DNA from: a virus
DNA length: 24,250 nt
Direction: 5' to 3' (one strand)
IMG/VR virus record: IMGVR_UViG_2162886007_000094
Span: 1-24,250 of that record
Positions 1-6,759 of the stretch are shown here, one piece after another (the first letter of the stretch is position 1; every line of letters starts with the position of its first letter). The notes beneath the pieces were generated by a model. That model was not told the origin of the DNA and made no database searches. It worked only from the letters and a program-made list of their open reading frames with translations. The position numbers were made by a program, and so were the translations under genes.

Positions 1-7
1 GTCTGTG

Positions 8-733
8 CTAAGTTCTTGTGTAAACAAGTATCTTCGGCGTAATAGAAAGAAGTCCTGTAGAAATAGACAAACCACTACCAACTCTCACACCACCCAATAC
101 TGTAGCAGTAGCATTTGGAAGTGTGTAAGTTGATGCTGGACCTTGCTCGCCTGTATCACCCTTGGGTCCTTGCTGGCCAGTGGCACCAGTTATGCCGCGC
201 TCACCCTGCACACCCTGCGGTCCAGTTAACCCCTGCGGACCAGCAACGCCCTGAACACCCTGTGCCCCAGTGTCGCCTTTCTCGCCCTTAGCGCCTTGAG
301 CTGCTAACAATGCCCATGATGCATTTTGTGGCAATGGAGCAGTGCCAGTTACACTCTCCAAGCAGAAATACGTTGCTCCTTGGTATGCAACAGCATCATC
401 TTTTACATATGCAGTTGCTGAGTTGTATCCTCCACGCCAAGTTAGTCCAGCAGGACCAACTGGACCGACATCACCTTGCGGACCAATTGGCCCTTGTATG
501 CCTTGATCACCTTTTGATCCTTTTTCACCCTGCAACCCTTGAGGCCCTATAGGGCCTTGAATACCCTCAACACCTTGGGGACCAATTTCTCCTTGAGGCC
601 CTGTAGCCCCAATATCCCCCTTGTCACCTTTTGTAGCTGTAAATGCTTCAGCAATTCCTGCCTCTATTCGATTCATGTCGGTATGGTAAAGCGTCTCACC
701 ACTAACCCAGTTAGTTTTAGGTGTGTAATTCAA
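8..733 (-). CDS. Collagen-like phage tail fibre / adhesin protein
   Basis: A 241-residue virion protein, probably a trimeric fibre. After about 35 residues of unique N-terminus come Gly-X-Y collagen repeats (GPQG, GEKG, GPIG types). A non-collagen insert with WRGGYNSATAYVKDDAV follows, resembling small carbohydrate-binding repeat domains. A second collagen block and a C-terminal ATATVLGGVRVGSGLSI segment, of the kind found in phage fibre trimerisation or head-fibre domains, complete the protein. I chose TTG at 733 because GGAG sits 7 bases upstream; the longer GTG start at 760 falls inside the preceding terminator stem. It follows the capsid gene. Collagen-like repeats and the insert suggest surface or sugar binding, which is an inference. 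Fibre assignment is fairly safe; receptor unknown. Confidence 0.8.
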   Translation of the reverse strand: MNYTPKTNWVSGETLYHTDMNRIEAGIAEAFTATKGDKGDIGATGPQGEIGPQGVEGIQGPIGPQGLQGEKGSKGDQGIQGPIGPQGDVGPVGPAGLTWRGGYNSATAYVKDDAVAYQGATYFCLESVTGTAPLPQNASWALLAAQGAKGEKGDTGAQGVQGVAGPQGLTGPQGVQGERGITGATGQQGPKGDTGEQGPASTYTLPNATATVLGGVRVGSGLSISTGLLSITPKILVYTRT

Positions 734-752
734 TTTTAAATCTCCAGATATG

Positions 753-782
753 AAAAACACCCTAGCGGTTAAGCTAGAGTGT
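753..782 (-). terminator. Rho-independent terminator after the major capsid gene
   Basis: On the minus strand a 10-bp stem (ACACTCTAGC with GCTAGGGTGT, one G-U pair) around a 6-base loop is followed by five T. It lies between the capsid gene and the fibre gene, so it should lower fibre transcription relative to capsid. Confidence 0.8.
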
Positions 783-817
783 CAAAATCTAAGTTTATTG
801 GGAGGCTAGCCCCCATA

Positions 818-1786
818 TTAGGGCGTAGCTGGAGTTACAGCGTAGTCAGCATATACAGCAGACTTTGGTTGTTTCCATAATGCCCCAGTGAAACCAGAAA
901 GGTATCCAGACTCATAAGTTAATAAATCACGCTGGCGAACTTGTAAAACTTCTGGATTGTGAACCTTCATTTCAAGGTAGTTTGAATCGGAAGTATAAAC
1001 TGCGAGTCGAGCCTTACCATTAACAATATTACGAGCATACATCGAAGGCACGCGAACAAATGTAATATTGAAATTATCGTTTTGCGAAGTCTTGCGAAGT
1101 GCTGCAAGAATCTTATCGAAAGCAGATAATGGCAATGTATCAACACCAACAATCACGCCGCCAGTATCAAACTTGCCTAGCGCTGTGATCATGTCAGCAG
1201 CATCCATAGCAATATGTGTAGGCTGAATGCGATAGTCTGAAGCAGCCCATGCACGATTATAGTTTGCCAACACAAAATCAATAAACTCTTGAGCAGTCAT
1301 TGCAGCAATAGTTTTTGTTTGGTCCACACCATGCGGAACGCTAGTTCCATTTAAAAGACCTTCTTGTCCTTTAGCTTCTTGATGTCCTAAAAATCCAGCA
1401 TATTGAATTGTCGCCATTGCGTTAGCATACAAAACATCTTGCTTCATCTTAACAACATCAATACCTAAACGAGCAATCTTTTGAACTTCAAGCTCAGACC
1501 AAGTTTCAGCTTTACCCCAAACAGCCACTGGAGCCTTTTGGAAAGTAACATCAGCATCAAGAGTTTTTAAACTGTTCGTCTTGTTGCCAATCAAACCATC
1601 ACGTACATCACCTGAAGCATTTGTAATACCGAATTCAACATACTCAAGAGCAAGGTCGAGATTAAAATCAATTGGCAAAGCTTCTGCAATCATGATTTCA
1701 GGAAATTGTGTTTCTTGTAACTGCGTGTCACGCTCGGTTAAAGCTTCTTGCAAAACCTCACCGTATTGACCAGAAATATAAGCCAT
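818..1786 (-). CDS. Major capsid protein, DUF2184 family
   Basis: This 322-residue protein forms the icosahedral head shell. It resembles the DUF2184 (HK97-like fold) capsid family in length and in features such as the N-terminal stretch LQETQFPEIMIAEALPID, VWGKAETWSELEVQKIARLG and the C-terminal region with a GYLSGFTGALW segment. The ATG at 1786 has GGAG 8 bases upstream. It lies 3 bases downstream of the decoration-protein gene and ends before a strong terminator. The order protease/scaffold, decoration protein, capsid is typical for this head type. No truncation is seen. Confidence 0.9.
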   Translation of the reverse strand: MAYISGQYGEVLQEALTERDTQLQETQFPEIMIAEALPIDFNLDLALEYVEFGITNASGDVRDGLIGNKTNSLKTLDADVTFQKAPVAVWGKAETWSELEVQKIARLGIDVVKMKQDVLYANAMATIQYAGFLGHQEAKGQEGLLNGTSVPHGVDQTKTIAAMTAQEFIDFVLANYNRAWAASDYRIQPTHIAMDAADMITALGKFDTGGVIVGVDTLPLSAFDKILAALRKTSQNDNFNITFVRVPSMYARNIVNGKARLAVYTSDSNYLEMKVHNPEVLQVRQRDLLTYESGYLSGFTGALWKQPKSAVYADYAVTPATP

Positions 1787-1789
1787 TCG

Positions 1790-2263
1790 TTAAGCTCCTG
1801 CAACTTGTGTATTGTTTAATGTAACTTCAATTACGCCATTAGTACCGCCACCAACCTTATCTACAATATAACCAACATCAATTGTTGAAGCTGAAGCAGT
1901 AGCAGTGAATAAGCCAGCATTAGCGCCAGTACATTGAATATAGACCTTAGCGCCACGTGTAAATGTTTGACCAGCAACAGTCGCAACACGGATACCATCG
2001 CCAATCCCAATTTTGGCAATCTCAGTGATTTTTCCATTTGGCGCAGCATTTGGATAGATGTCTCGAACAACAACACCAGCAAATACTTCTGTTACTGCCG
2101 TAAATTTCTTTACACCGCCAGCAGGGTTAAATGCAACTGCCGTACCATAAACAAGGTCATCAGTTGTTTTATTAATCTCACCCCAAATTTTAATGTCAGA
2201 GCTTGATGCGCGTGAGAAATTACCCGCTAAAAGCGTTCCATCCCATTCGGTAAAATAAGCCAT
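1790..2263 (-). CDS. Head decoration / structural cement-like protein
   Basis: A 157-residue, beta-rich, Ala/Gly/Thr-rich protein placed directly between the DUF2213 protein and the capsid protein. Its composition (VAFNPAGGVKK, GAKVYIQCTGANAG, DVGYIVDKVGGGTNG) resembles the small structural cement (gp24/DUF2190-like) proteins that bind the outside of DUF2184 capsids. GGAG lies about 10 bases before the ATG. The gene is separated by 2 bases from the gene before it and 3 from the one after, so it is in one operon. The role as cement is inferred from position and composition. Confidence 0.72.
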   Translation of the reverse strand: MAYFTEWDGTLLAGNFSRASSSDIKIWGEINKTTDDLVYGTAVAFNPAGGVKKFTAVTEVFAGVVVRDIYPNAAPNGKITEIAKIGIGDGIRVATVAGQTFTRGAKVYIQCTGANAGLFTATASASTIDVGYIVDKVGGGTNGVIEVTLNNTQVAGA

Positions 2264-2265
2264 TA

Positions 2266-3534
2266 TTATTTAGCTCCTTTGTTGCGTAATGATGCTGGTA
2301 CTTTTGGTTCTGACTTAGAATCATTACCAACGAATTTTTTACCAATTTCAGGTTTTTTAATTTGCATTGTTTTTGCAGCAGCATATGCACTATTCAATGC
2401 ACAATCTTGCAATTTTAATGCCTGATCAACGGTATAAGAGCCAGTTGATGCAACAGCAGCAGCCTTAGCTTGACGAGCTGACATGCCATCTTTAAATGCA
2501 ACTTTAGGGAAGCTTGCCTTTGCATCGCCAAGAGTTGCAGAATTATCTTCAGCATCTTTAAGAGATTTATTCTCTTCTTCTAGCTGAGCGATTTTTGCAT
2601 CTTTTTCCTGAAGCTGAGCTTCAAGGTCAGCCAATTCAGCAGCAGCAGCAGCCGTATCTTCATCCGTTACGGTAGTTGCTGGAACTTCTTCCTCAATCTG
2701 AGAAGCAAGCTCTTCAGCTTGAGCAGTTGCCGCTTGAGCATCATCAAGTACAGCCTGGGCCTCTTCGGTTAAAGAAGCCGCTTCAGCTTGAAGCTCTTGG
2801 ACCGCAGCCGCCTTTTCTTCAGTAGTAGCATCAGCACTTAAAACAACTTCTTCAGCGTCAGCTAACTTTTTATCAAAATCCGCTTTAGCATCATTTAATT
2901 TTTTCTTACGATCATTAAGTTTAATCTTGGCATCGCCAAATTTAACTGAGGTTGATTTTTTAGGCTTGCGACCTAAAATCTTATCAAGCATGGTTCGCTT
3001 TTTTGTCATCTCTTTGGGTTTCCCATCATTAAGATTTAGTTTGCATTCACTGCCGCATCGACCTTCATCAAGAACTGCCAAATGATTGCCGCGAATATTT
3101 ACTTTAGTGAGCTTGCCATTAATAGTTTCAATGTCAGCGTCATAACCGCATGATACCTCACTAGTTCCGTCTTGAATAGTCTTGATGGCATTGGCAGAAT
3201 TAATAATAGCATCGCCAAGCAAAAACTTTCTATCCTCACTAGGTCGAACGTTTACGATAGTACCTTTGGTCAACTCCTCCCAGTTCTTTGAGTTAACCTC
3301 CATTTCTTCTGGATGGTTAATTGTAATAGGAACATTTTCAAAAGATTTAATTGTATCAGGGCTAAAAAGCTCATCCTCATTTACATAAACGTCGTAAATC
3401 TTATTTTCTTCTTTACCAAGATCGGAACCTAAATACTCCATAGGTCCAGTGCGAGCAAGCTTTACGCCCTCTGAAATTAGGTAGCCAGCATCTGTTAGCT
3501 TAAACCTAGCTCTTGCATTGTCATTCAGTTTCAT
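2266..3534 (-). CDS. DUF2213 protein: probable prohead protease fused to scaffold
   Basis: A 422-residue protein. Residues 1-170 match DUF2213: LTDAGYLISEGVKLARTGP, ITINHPEE, and SCGYDADI, a layout seen in phage prohead protease-type proteins. Residues 200-350 are Ala/Glu/Lys-rich and strongly predicted coiled coil (repeated EELASQIEEE, LEAQLQEKDAKIAQLEEE), as expected for an assembly scaffold. The C-terminus is basic. An internal ATG near residue 177 (MTKKRTMLDKILG) could start a separate scaffold, as in lambda C/Nu3, but its ribosome site is weak. It is the first gene of the capsid operon and has its own upstream promoter. Protease catalysis is a family-based inference; the exact catalytic residues were not assigned. 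Confidence 0.8.
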   Translation of the reverse strand: MKLNDNARARFKLTDAGYLISEGVKLARTGPMEYLGSDLGKEENKIYDVYVNEDELFSPDTIKSFENVPITINHPEEMEVNSKNWEELTKGTIVNVRPSEDRKFLLGDAIINSANAIKTIQDGTSEVSCGYDADIETINGKLTKVNIRGNHLAVLDEGRCGSECKLNLNDGKPKEMTKKRTMLDKILGRKPKKSTSVKFGDAKIKLNDRKKKLNDAKADFDKKLADAEEVVLSADATTEEKAAAVQELQAEAASLTEEAQAVLDDAQAATAQAEELASQIEEEVPATTVTDEDTAAAAAELADLEAQLQEKDAKIAQLEEENKSLKDAEDNSATLGDAKASFPKVAFKDGMSARQAKAAAVASTGSYTVDQALKLQDCALNSAYAAAKTMQIKKPEIGKKFVGNDSKSEPKVPASLRNKGAK

Positions 3535-3561
3535 AATATTAAAGCCTTATCAATAATCCCT

Positions 3562-3590
3562 ATAATACCAATTACAAAAACGGCTTGCAA
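3562..3590 (-). promoter_or_regulatory. Predicted promoter for the leftward capsid operon
   Basis: Minus-strand TTGCAA, 17-base spacer, TATTAT with an extended TGG just before the -10. It starts 28 bases upstream of the DUF2213 gene and would restart head-gene transcription beyond the oppositely oriented cassette. Confidence 0.55.
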
Positions 3591-3627
3591 ATTATGATTA
3601 ATACATAAAATTTACAATTAATTTATT

Positions 3628-3641
3628 TTTGCTATTGCAAA
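3628..3641. promoter_or_regulatory. Operator-like 14-bp dyad at the cassette promoter
   Basis: TTTGCTATTGCAAA has perfect 5-bp inverted arms (TTTGC / GCAAA) around TATT. It covers the -35 box of the rightward cassette promoter. Seven related sites occur elsewhere in the window. Confidence 0.6.
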
Positions 3642-3663
3642 ATAAAGTTAATGTCGATACTAT
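3635..3663 (+). promoter_or_regulatory. Predicted promoter of the plus-strand cassette
   Basis: TTGCAA (3635-3640), 17-base spacer, TACTAT (3658-3663). The same hexamers and spacing are used at the leftward promoter near 11140. The first cassette gene starts 25 bases downstream. Confidence 0.62.
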
Positions 3664-3688
3664 AAATTATCTTTTGGGAGGGCTGGGA

Positions 3689-3880
3689 ATGAAAGTATTA
3701 AGTTCTATAGAAATGGAAGCATCAATTAAATTGGAAATGCAACTAAAAGAAAGAGAAGTGTGGACAAGAGTTGCTTGTTCAGTGGCTAGTGCTAATGATT
3801 GTAAGAATACAGGCGTAGCAATTCACTGGGCTAATACTATTACAGATGCTTATGTCAAAAGATTTGGAGATTCAAAATGA
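3689..3880 (+). CDS. Small hypothetical protein, first gene of the reversed cassette
   Basis: A 63-residue soluble protein that I do not recognise. It begins with a helical, charged segment (EMEASIKLEMQLKEREVW) and ends with AIHWANTITDAYVKRFGDSK. The ATG at 3689 follows a GGGAGG ribosome site; a longer open frame exists upstream but would start inside the promoter. It is the promoter-proximal gene of the plus-strand cassette inserted between the head genes. Confidence 0.62.
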   Translation: MKVLSSIEMEASIKLEMQLKEREVWTRVACSVASANDCKNTGVAIHWANTITDAYVKRFGDSK

Positions 3881-3928
3881 CCAAATCAAAAAAGCAGCAG
3901 ATAGAAAGTATTTGAAGGAGATCCAAAA

Positions 3929-4144
3929 ATGGTTACTATTGAAGTTCACTCACATGTAAAACCAAAGTGCTTGACAATAATTGCAAAGCAGAATGGTAAG
4001 CAATTGCTGAAGTCGCCAATGATGTGTAAAACAATGACACAAAAGACAATTGAATCTCAAATTCGCAAGGATTTAAAGATTTATGACACGCCACTATATG
4101 GTGGAATATCGATTGTATATTTCGTAAAAATTGGAGATAAATAA
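3929..4144 (+). CDS. Small hypothetical protein
   Basis: 71 residues, basic, with three Met-rich/Thr-rich central positions (SPMMCKTMTQKT) and a hydrophobic, Gly-containing C-terminal third (PLYGGISIVYFVKIG). AAGGAG lies 8 bases before the ATG. The next gene begins 1 base after its stop. No family recognised. The strong ribosome site and tight spacing support that it is real. Confidence 0.62.
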   Translation: MVTIEVHSHVKPKCLTIIAKQNGKQLLKSPMMCKTMTQKTIESQIRKDLKIYDTPLYGGISIVYFVKIGDK

Positions 4145-4145
4145 G

Positions 4146-4379
4146 ATGAGCCATAAAGATTACAAAAATCTATGCAAGCGTGTCGCACTTATTAATAAAG
4201 GTGCGGCCAGATATATGCGAACCAAAGCAATTAAACTGGATGGATTTGCTTATGCCAAAATAATCATGGGTTGTTTTTATTTTGGAGATACTCCTCAAGG
4301 AATTGAATATTGGCAAAATATCTCAAGACAATTGAGTGAGGGAATGATTATCCAAAAACGTGACTGGGTGAAGGGATGA
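4146..4379 (+). CDS. Small hypothetical phage protein
   Basis: 77 residues starting MSHKDYKNLCKRV, with a conserved-looking middle (DGFAYAKIIMGCFYFGDTPQG) and an aromatic end (IEYWQNISRQL). GGAG lies 9 bases before this ATG; an upstream in-frame ATG at 4131 overlaps the previous gene and has no better site. The stop overlaps the next start (ATGA). It looks like small proteins frequent in Moraxellaceae phages, but the function is unknown. Confidence 0.65.
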   Translation: MSHKDYKNLCKRVALINKGAARYMRTKAIKLDGFAYAKIIMGCFYFGDTPQGIEYWQNISRQLSEGMIIQKRDWVKG

Positions 4380-4531
4380 CTAGAACAGAGCTACTGGTGG
4401 AAGGTAATAGCCTTGCATGTAATGGCGAGATAATTATAAACCACGAAGGCAGATGGCAGGTTTTTGGATCCACAAAGTTTTTTAGAACTTTAGAAGAGGC
4501 TGTTAAGTTCTGCATGGAGAAGAGCCAATGA
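4376..4531 (+). CDS. Very small hypothetical protein, paralogue of the 5467 gene
   Basis: 51 residues, joined to both neighbours by ATGA overlaps (4376-4379 and 4528-4531), with GAAGGG just upstream. Its end, TLEEAVKFCMEKSQ, matches TLEEAIKYCLECDQ at the end of the product encoded at 5467-5628, and both have a short beta-rich front half (LACNGEIIINHEGRW / IHCKGKMICFEQL). The two are likely duplicates. Function unknown. Confidence 0.6.
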   Translation: MTRTELLVEGNSLACNGEIIINHEGRWQVFGSTKFFRTLEEAVKFCMEKSQ

Positions 4532-4944
4532 GAGCAGAACAATTTATCAAAGACCACGGTTTAGAACGGGCGAGAGAGGTTGTTGAGGGTGCGCCTGAAG
4601 GGTCGACTCATTTTGTAGGTTCTACATATTTAAAGCTTATTGGTGCAGTTTGGTGGAATGCATGGTTGTCAGAGTGGAATCACAAGGACAGCAGCATGGT
4701 CAAGAGATGGAAATGTGAAAGCATTGAACTGATAAAGACTTGGGGTGATGTTTTTAAATTGGACGAGATAAAACGCCTCGTGGAGTCGGTGGATTTATTC
4801 AAAAAACTGAAGACTAAAAAGAATGCTAATCGTGAGTTTATGAAGGCTTGCATGAGAGGGCAGACAGAGCGAGCAAACCAGATCAAGCGAGCAATCGATG
4901 CACATGATGCCATCTATGGAAAGAAAGGAGCCAGCCATGAGTGA
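4528..4944 (+). CDS. Hypothetical phage protein, 138 residues
   Basis: The largest product of the cassette. The N-terminus (AEQFIKDHGLERAREVVEGAPEG in outline, followed by STHF) and a WWNAWLSEW segment are of a type found in many small phage early proteins. The C-terminal half is highly charged and helical (KLKTKKNANREFMKACMRG, then RANQIKRAIDAHDAIYGK). It overlaps the genes on both sides. Nothing identifies an enzyme. A basic helical end could bind nucleic acid, which is only a guess. Confidence 0.72.
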   Translation: MRAEQFIKDHGLERAREVVEGAPEGSTHFVGSTYLKLIGAVWWNAWLSEWNHKDSSMVKRWKCESIELIKTWGDVFKLDEIKRLVESVDLFKKLKTKKNANREFMKACMRGQTERANQIKRAIDAHDAIYGKKGASHE

Positions 4945-5116
4945 GTTTAAAGAAGAACCATGTCAACACGTGTGGAATGAAACAACTAGTAATGGTGATA
5001 AGTATAGATTCTTTGTTTGTAAGCACTGTGACAGCACTTGCGATTACGAGCCATTGGAAGTTTTAGACAAACCAGAAAACCACATTTCGCCAAACTGCAA
5101 AGCAAAGGATGTTTGA
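4937..5116 (+). CDS. Small zinc-ribbon-like protein
   Basis: 59 residues with a likely metal site: CQH near residue 8, CKHC near residue 28, followed by further Cys residues. AAAGGAG sits 6 bases before the ATG and the start overlaps the end of the previous gene by 8 bases. The pattern CQHxW...CxHC is shared with the 33-residue product at 5625-5726, so these look like paralogues. Zinc binding is inferred from Cys/His spacing only. Confidence 0.62.
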   Translation: MSEFKEEPCQHVWNETTSNGDKYRFFVCKHCDSTCDYEPLEVLDKPENHISPNCKAKDV

Positions 5117-5117
5117 G

Positions 5118-5474
5118 ATGGTTAAATATAAAGATCAGATAGTTGATTGCAAGTGGATTAACGATCCCAAGCAAGAGGAAGTGATTCAGCTTAAAGCGAA
5201 AGTGGAGGAGCTGCAAGAAGAGTTCGCCGAAGATGAACGATTCTTAAAAGAGCAGATCAAAGATAAAGACTTAAAAATTGAAAACCTTGAATATCTGCAA
5301 GGCATGGATAAAGAACTTATTCAGACATTACAGGGCAAGGTTAATGAGCTGCAAAATCGGGTGGATGCAGCACTAAGTCATCTTGGTGATGTGAATTTTC
5401 CACCAGATTACGAAGACGCATGGGAGAGTTTTTACAAGGCAGAGCAAGCGCTCAAGGGGGAGGCAGATGATTAA
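5118..5474 (+). CDS. Small coiled-coil protein
   Basis: 118 residues. From about residue 15 to 85 the sequence is a strong heptad-type coiled coil rich in Glu, Lys and Leu (VIQLKAKVEELQEEFAEDER, LIQTLQGKVNELQNRV). The C-terminus contains FPPDYEDAWESFYKAEQAL. AAGGA lies 8 bases before the ATG at 5118, which I prefer over the ATG three codons earlier. It overlaps the next gene by 8 bases. No known family; it is probably an oligomer. Confidence 0.68.
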   Translation: MVKYKDQIVDCKWINDPKQEEVIQLKAKVEELQEEFAEDERFLKEQIKDKDLKIENLEYLQGMDKELIQTLQGKVNELQNRVDAALSHLGDVNFPPDYEDAWESFYKAEQALKGEADD

Positions 5475-5628
5475 AGCAGAAGTGATATTTGATGGTGATG
5501 AAATTCACTGCAAAGGAAAAATGATCTGTTTTGAGCAGCTAACAACTGGTGATTTTCATGTTGTAGATGGTGACTTATTCAACACATTAGAAGAAGCAAT
5601 TAAATACTGTTTGGAGTGCGACCAATGA
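5467..5628 (+). CDS. Very small hypothetical protein, paralogue of the 4376 gene
   Basis: 53 residues, start inside the end of the coiled-coil gene, with GGGGGAGGC just upstream. It ends TLEEAIKYCLECDQ, the same motif as the product of 4376-4531. The stop codon overlaps the start of the next gene. Function unknown; the duplication supports that it is a real coding sequence. Confidence 0.58.
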   Translation: MIKAEVIFDGDEIHCKGKMICFEQLTTGDFHVVDGDLFNTLEEAIKYCLECDQ

Positions 5629-5726
5629 CCACATTCAAAGAGTGTCAACACGAATACCAATACAACTGGCTATTCAAAAGCCATATTTGCATACATTGTG
5701 ATGAGGTAATGAAAGATGAAGATTAA
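5625..5726 (+). CDS. 33-residue zinc-ribbon-like mini-protein
   Basis: A very short frame (MTTFKECQHEY ... HICIHCDEV) that overlaps its neighbour on each side. Cys7, His9, Cys22 and Cys25 have the same order as in the 59-residue product at 4937-5116 (CQH then CxHC), so it may be a cut-down paralogue. There is no strong ribosome site of its own; translation would rely on coupling through the ATGA overlap at 5625. Confidence 0.45.
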   Translation: MTTFKECQHEYQYNWLFKSHICIHCDEVMKDED

Positions 5727-5904
5727 ACAAATCCGCGCCAATGCTCCAGATAGTGCGACTCATTACCATAAATATTATATTGGTTATTCTACTGGATACA
5801 TGTATTACAAAATAGTTGATGGAAATTTGTATGCATGGGTATCCTGCTTTCAAGAATGGATACTTGATAAATTTACAAGAGAATCAGAATTAGAACCCCT
5901 ATAA
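5716..5904 (+). CDS. Small IRxNxPxxATHY-family phage protein
   Basis: 62 residues. It opens MKIKQIRANAPDSATHYHKY and has YYKIVDGNLYAWVS in the middle. The same plan (MKIEEIRKNKPEDATHYDP ... YYKISKHCVFFWVE) occurs in the product at 9882-10064, so the two are paralogues. This is a common small protein type in Moraxellaceae phages with no known function. It is the last cassette gene; its stop codon lies in the loop of the terminator. Confidence 0.7.
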   Translation: MKIKQIRANAPDSATHYHKYYIGYSTGYMYYKIVDGNLYAWVSCFQEWILDKFTRESELEPL

Positions 5905-5918
5905 AGGGGTTTTAATTT
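5894..5918 (+). terminator. Terminator of the plus-strand cassette
   Basis: AACCCC / GGGGTT stem with a 6-base loop followed by TT and an AT-rich tail. It lies between convergent genes. The T-run is on the plus strand only, so leftward head transcription is not obviously stopped here. Confidence 0.65.
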
Positions 5919-6759
5919 ATCCAAAGTTTACTACTGGCAATGAAGTACATCGGCAGTTGTAAATATCTCCAGCAAGAATTTCAACACCCCCAATTTCACT
6001 ACGCTTGCGCCAAGTCTTGCCGTTATCATCGCTAAATACAGTTGGGTCATCAAACTTACAAAGCTTACCATCCATTACAACATGGTCACGCCTAGTTCGC
6101 TCATCAATCACCGTAGACCAAACATAGGTTTTTGATCCAAGTGCCTCAGACCTCAATCTAGTGATTTGAGCATTTACTCTTGATGTCTCAGTACGGGCAA
6201 TAAGTTTTGCCCTGCTTTCACTTACCTTTCCTTTCTCCTTAATCTCGGTTATAAGGCGTGTAGATCGCTCACCAGCAAGAATATTGTCACGAACAACCTT
6301 ACCTACTTCTTCAGCATACTGATTCTTAATAGAAGTGATTAGGGCCGCATTCTCTGCAATCCTAACCTCTAATAATGTATCAATATCATCAGATCTAATC
6401 TGACCAGCCAAATCAACGCCAGTAGCATTTTGAATATTTTTACTCATTGATCTAGCATTATTTCTATCTAAGCGAGACAGGAAGCCTCGCGCTAGATTTT
6501 CTGCAAATGCAGCAATATTCAACTGATCAAGACGGGCGTTAATTTTTGTGAGTTGTGCAGCTAAAAATTGAACGCCTTTTTTAATAGAAGCATCATTTAC
6601 AGTAAGTGAAACTGGAGATTGTATTAGCTGAGACTCTGAGTCGTCTTTAAGCTCATTAACAACAATATCCTGCATAACACTAATTAGCTGAGATAGCTGT
6701 CTGCGATAATAAACTTCTGCTTGCTTGCTCGGTCTCACTGCCCTGATTTTGCGCGCCAT
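5917..6759 (-). CDS. MuF-like head morphogenesis protein (SPP1 gp7 family)
   Basis: A 280-residue minor head protein that acts with the portal. The C-terminal third carries the family pattern: ARTETSRVNAQITRLR, then VWSTVIDERTRRDHVVMDGK, and finally GDIYNCRCTSLP. The basic N-terminus (RPSKQAEVYYRRQLSQL) overlaps the portal gene by 80 bases in another frame. A start at Met29 would avoid that overlap, but it has no ribosome site, while AAAGGA precedes the ATG at 6759. It is the last leftward head gene before the reversed cassette. Confidence 0.86.
   Translation of the reverse strand: MARKIRAVRPSKQAEVYYRRQLSQLISVMQDIVVNELKDDSESQLIQSPVSLTVNDASIKKGVQFLAAQLTKINARLDQLNIAAFAENLARGFLSRLDRNNARSMSKNIQNATGVDLAGQIRSDDIDTLLEVRIAENAALITSIKNQYAEEVGKVVRDNILAGERSTRLITEIKEKGKVSESRAKLIARTETSRVNAQITRLRSEALGSKTYVWSTVIDERTRRDHVVMDGKLCKFDDPTVFSDDNGKTWRKRSEIGGVEILAGDIYNCRCTSLPVVNFG

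Noticed and set aside
310-739. Plus-strand open frames across the fibre gene.
   Set aside because: They are antisense shadows of the collagen repeats and have no ribosome sites.
3877-3915. A 12-residue frame starting ATGACC and overlapping the first cassette gene.
   Set aside because: It has no ribosome site and no recognisable sequence. It may help coupling to the gene at 3929, but that cannot be shown.
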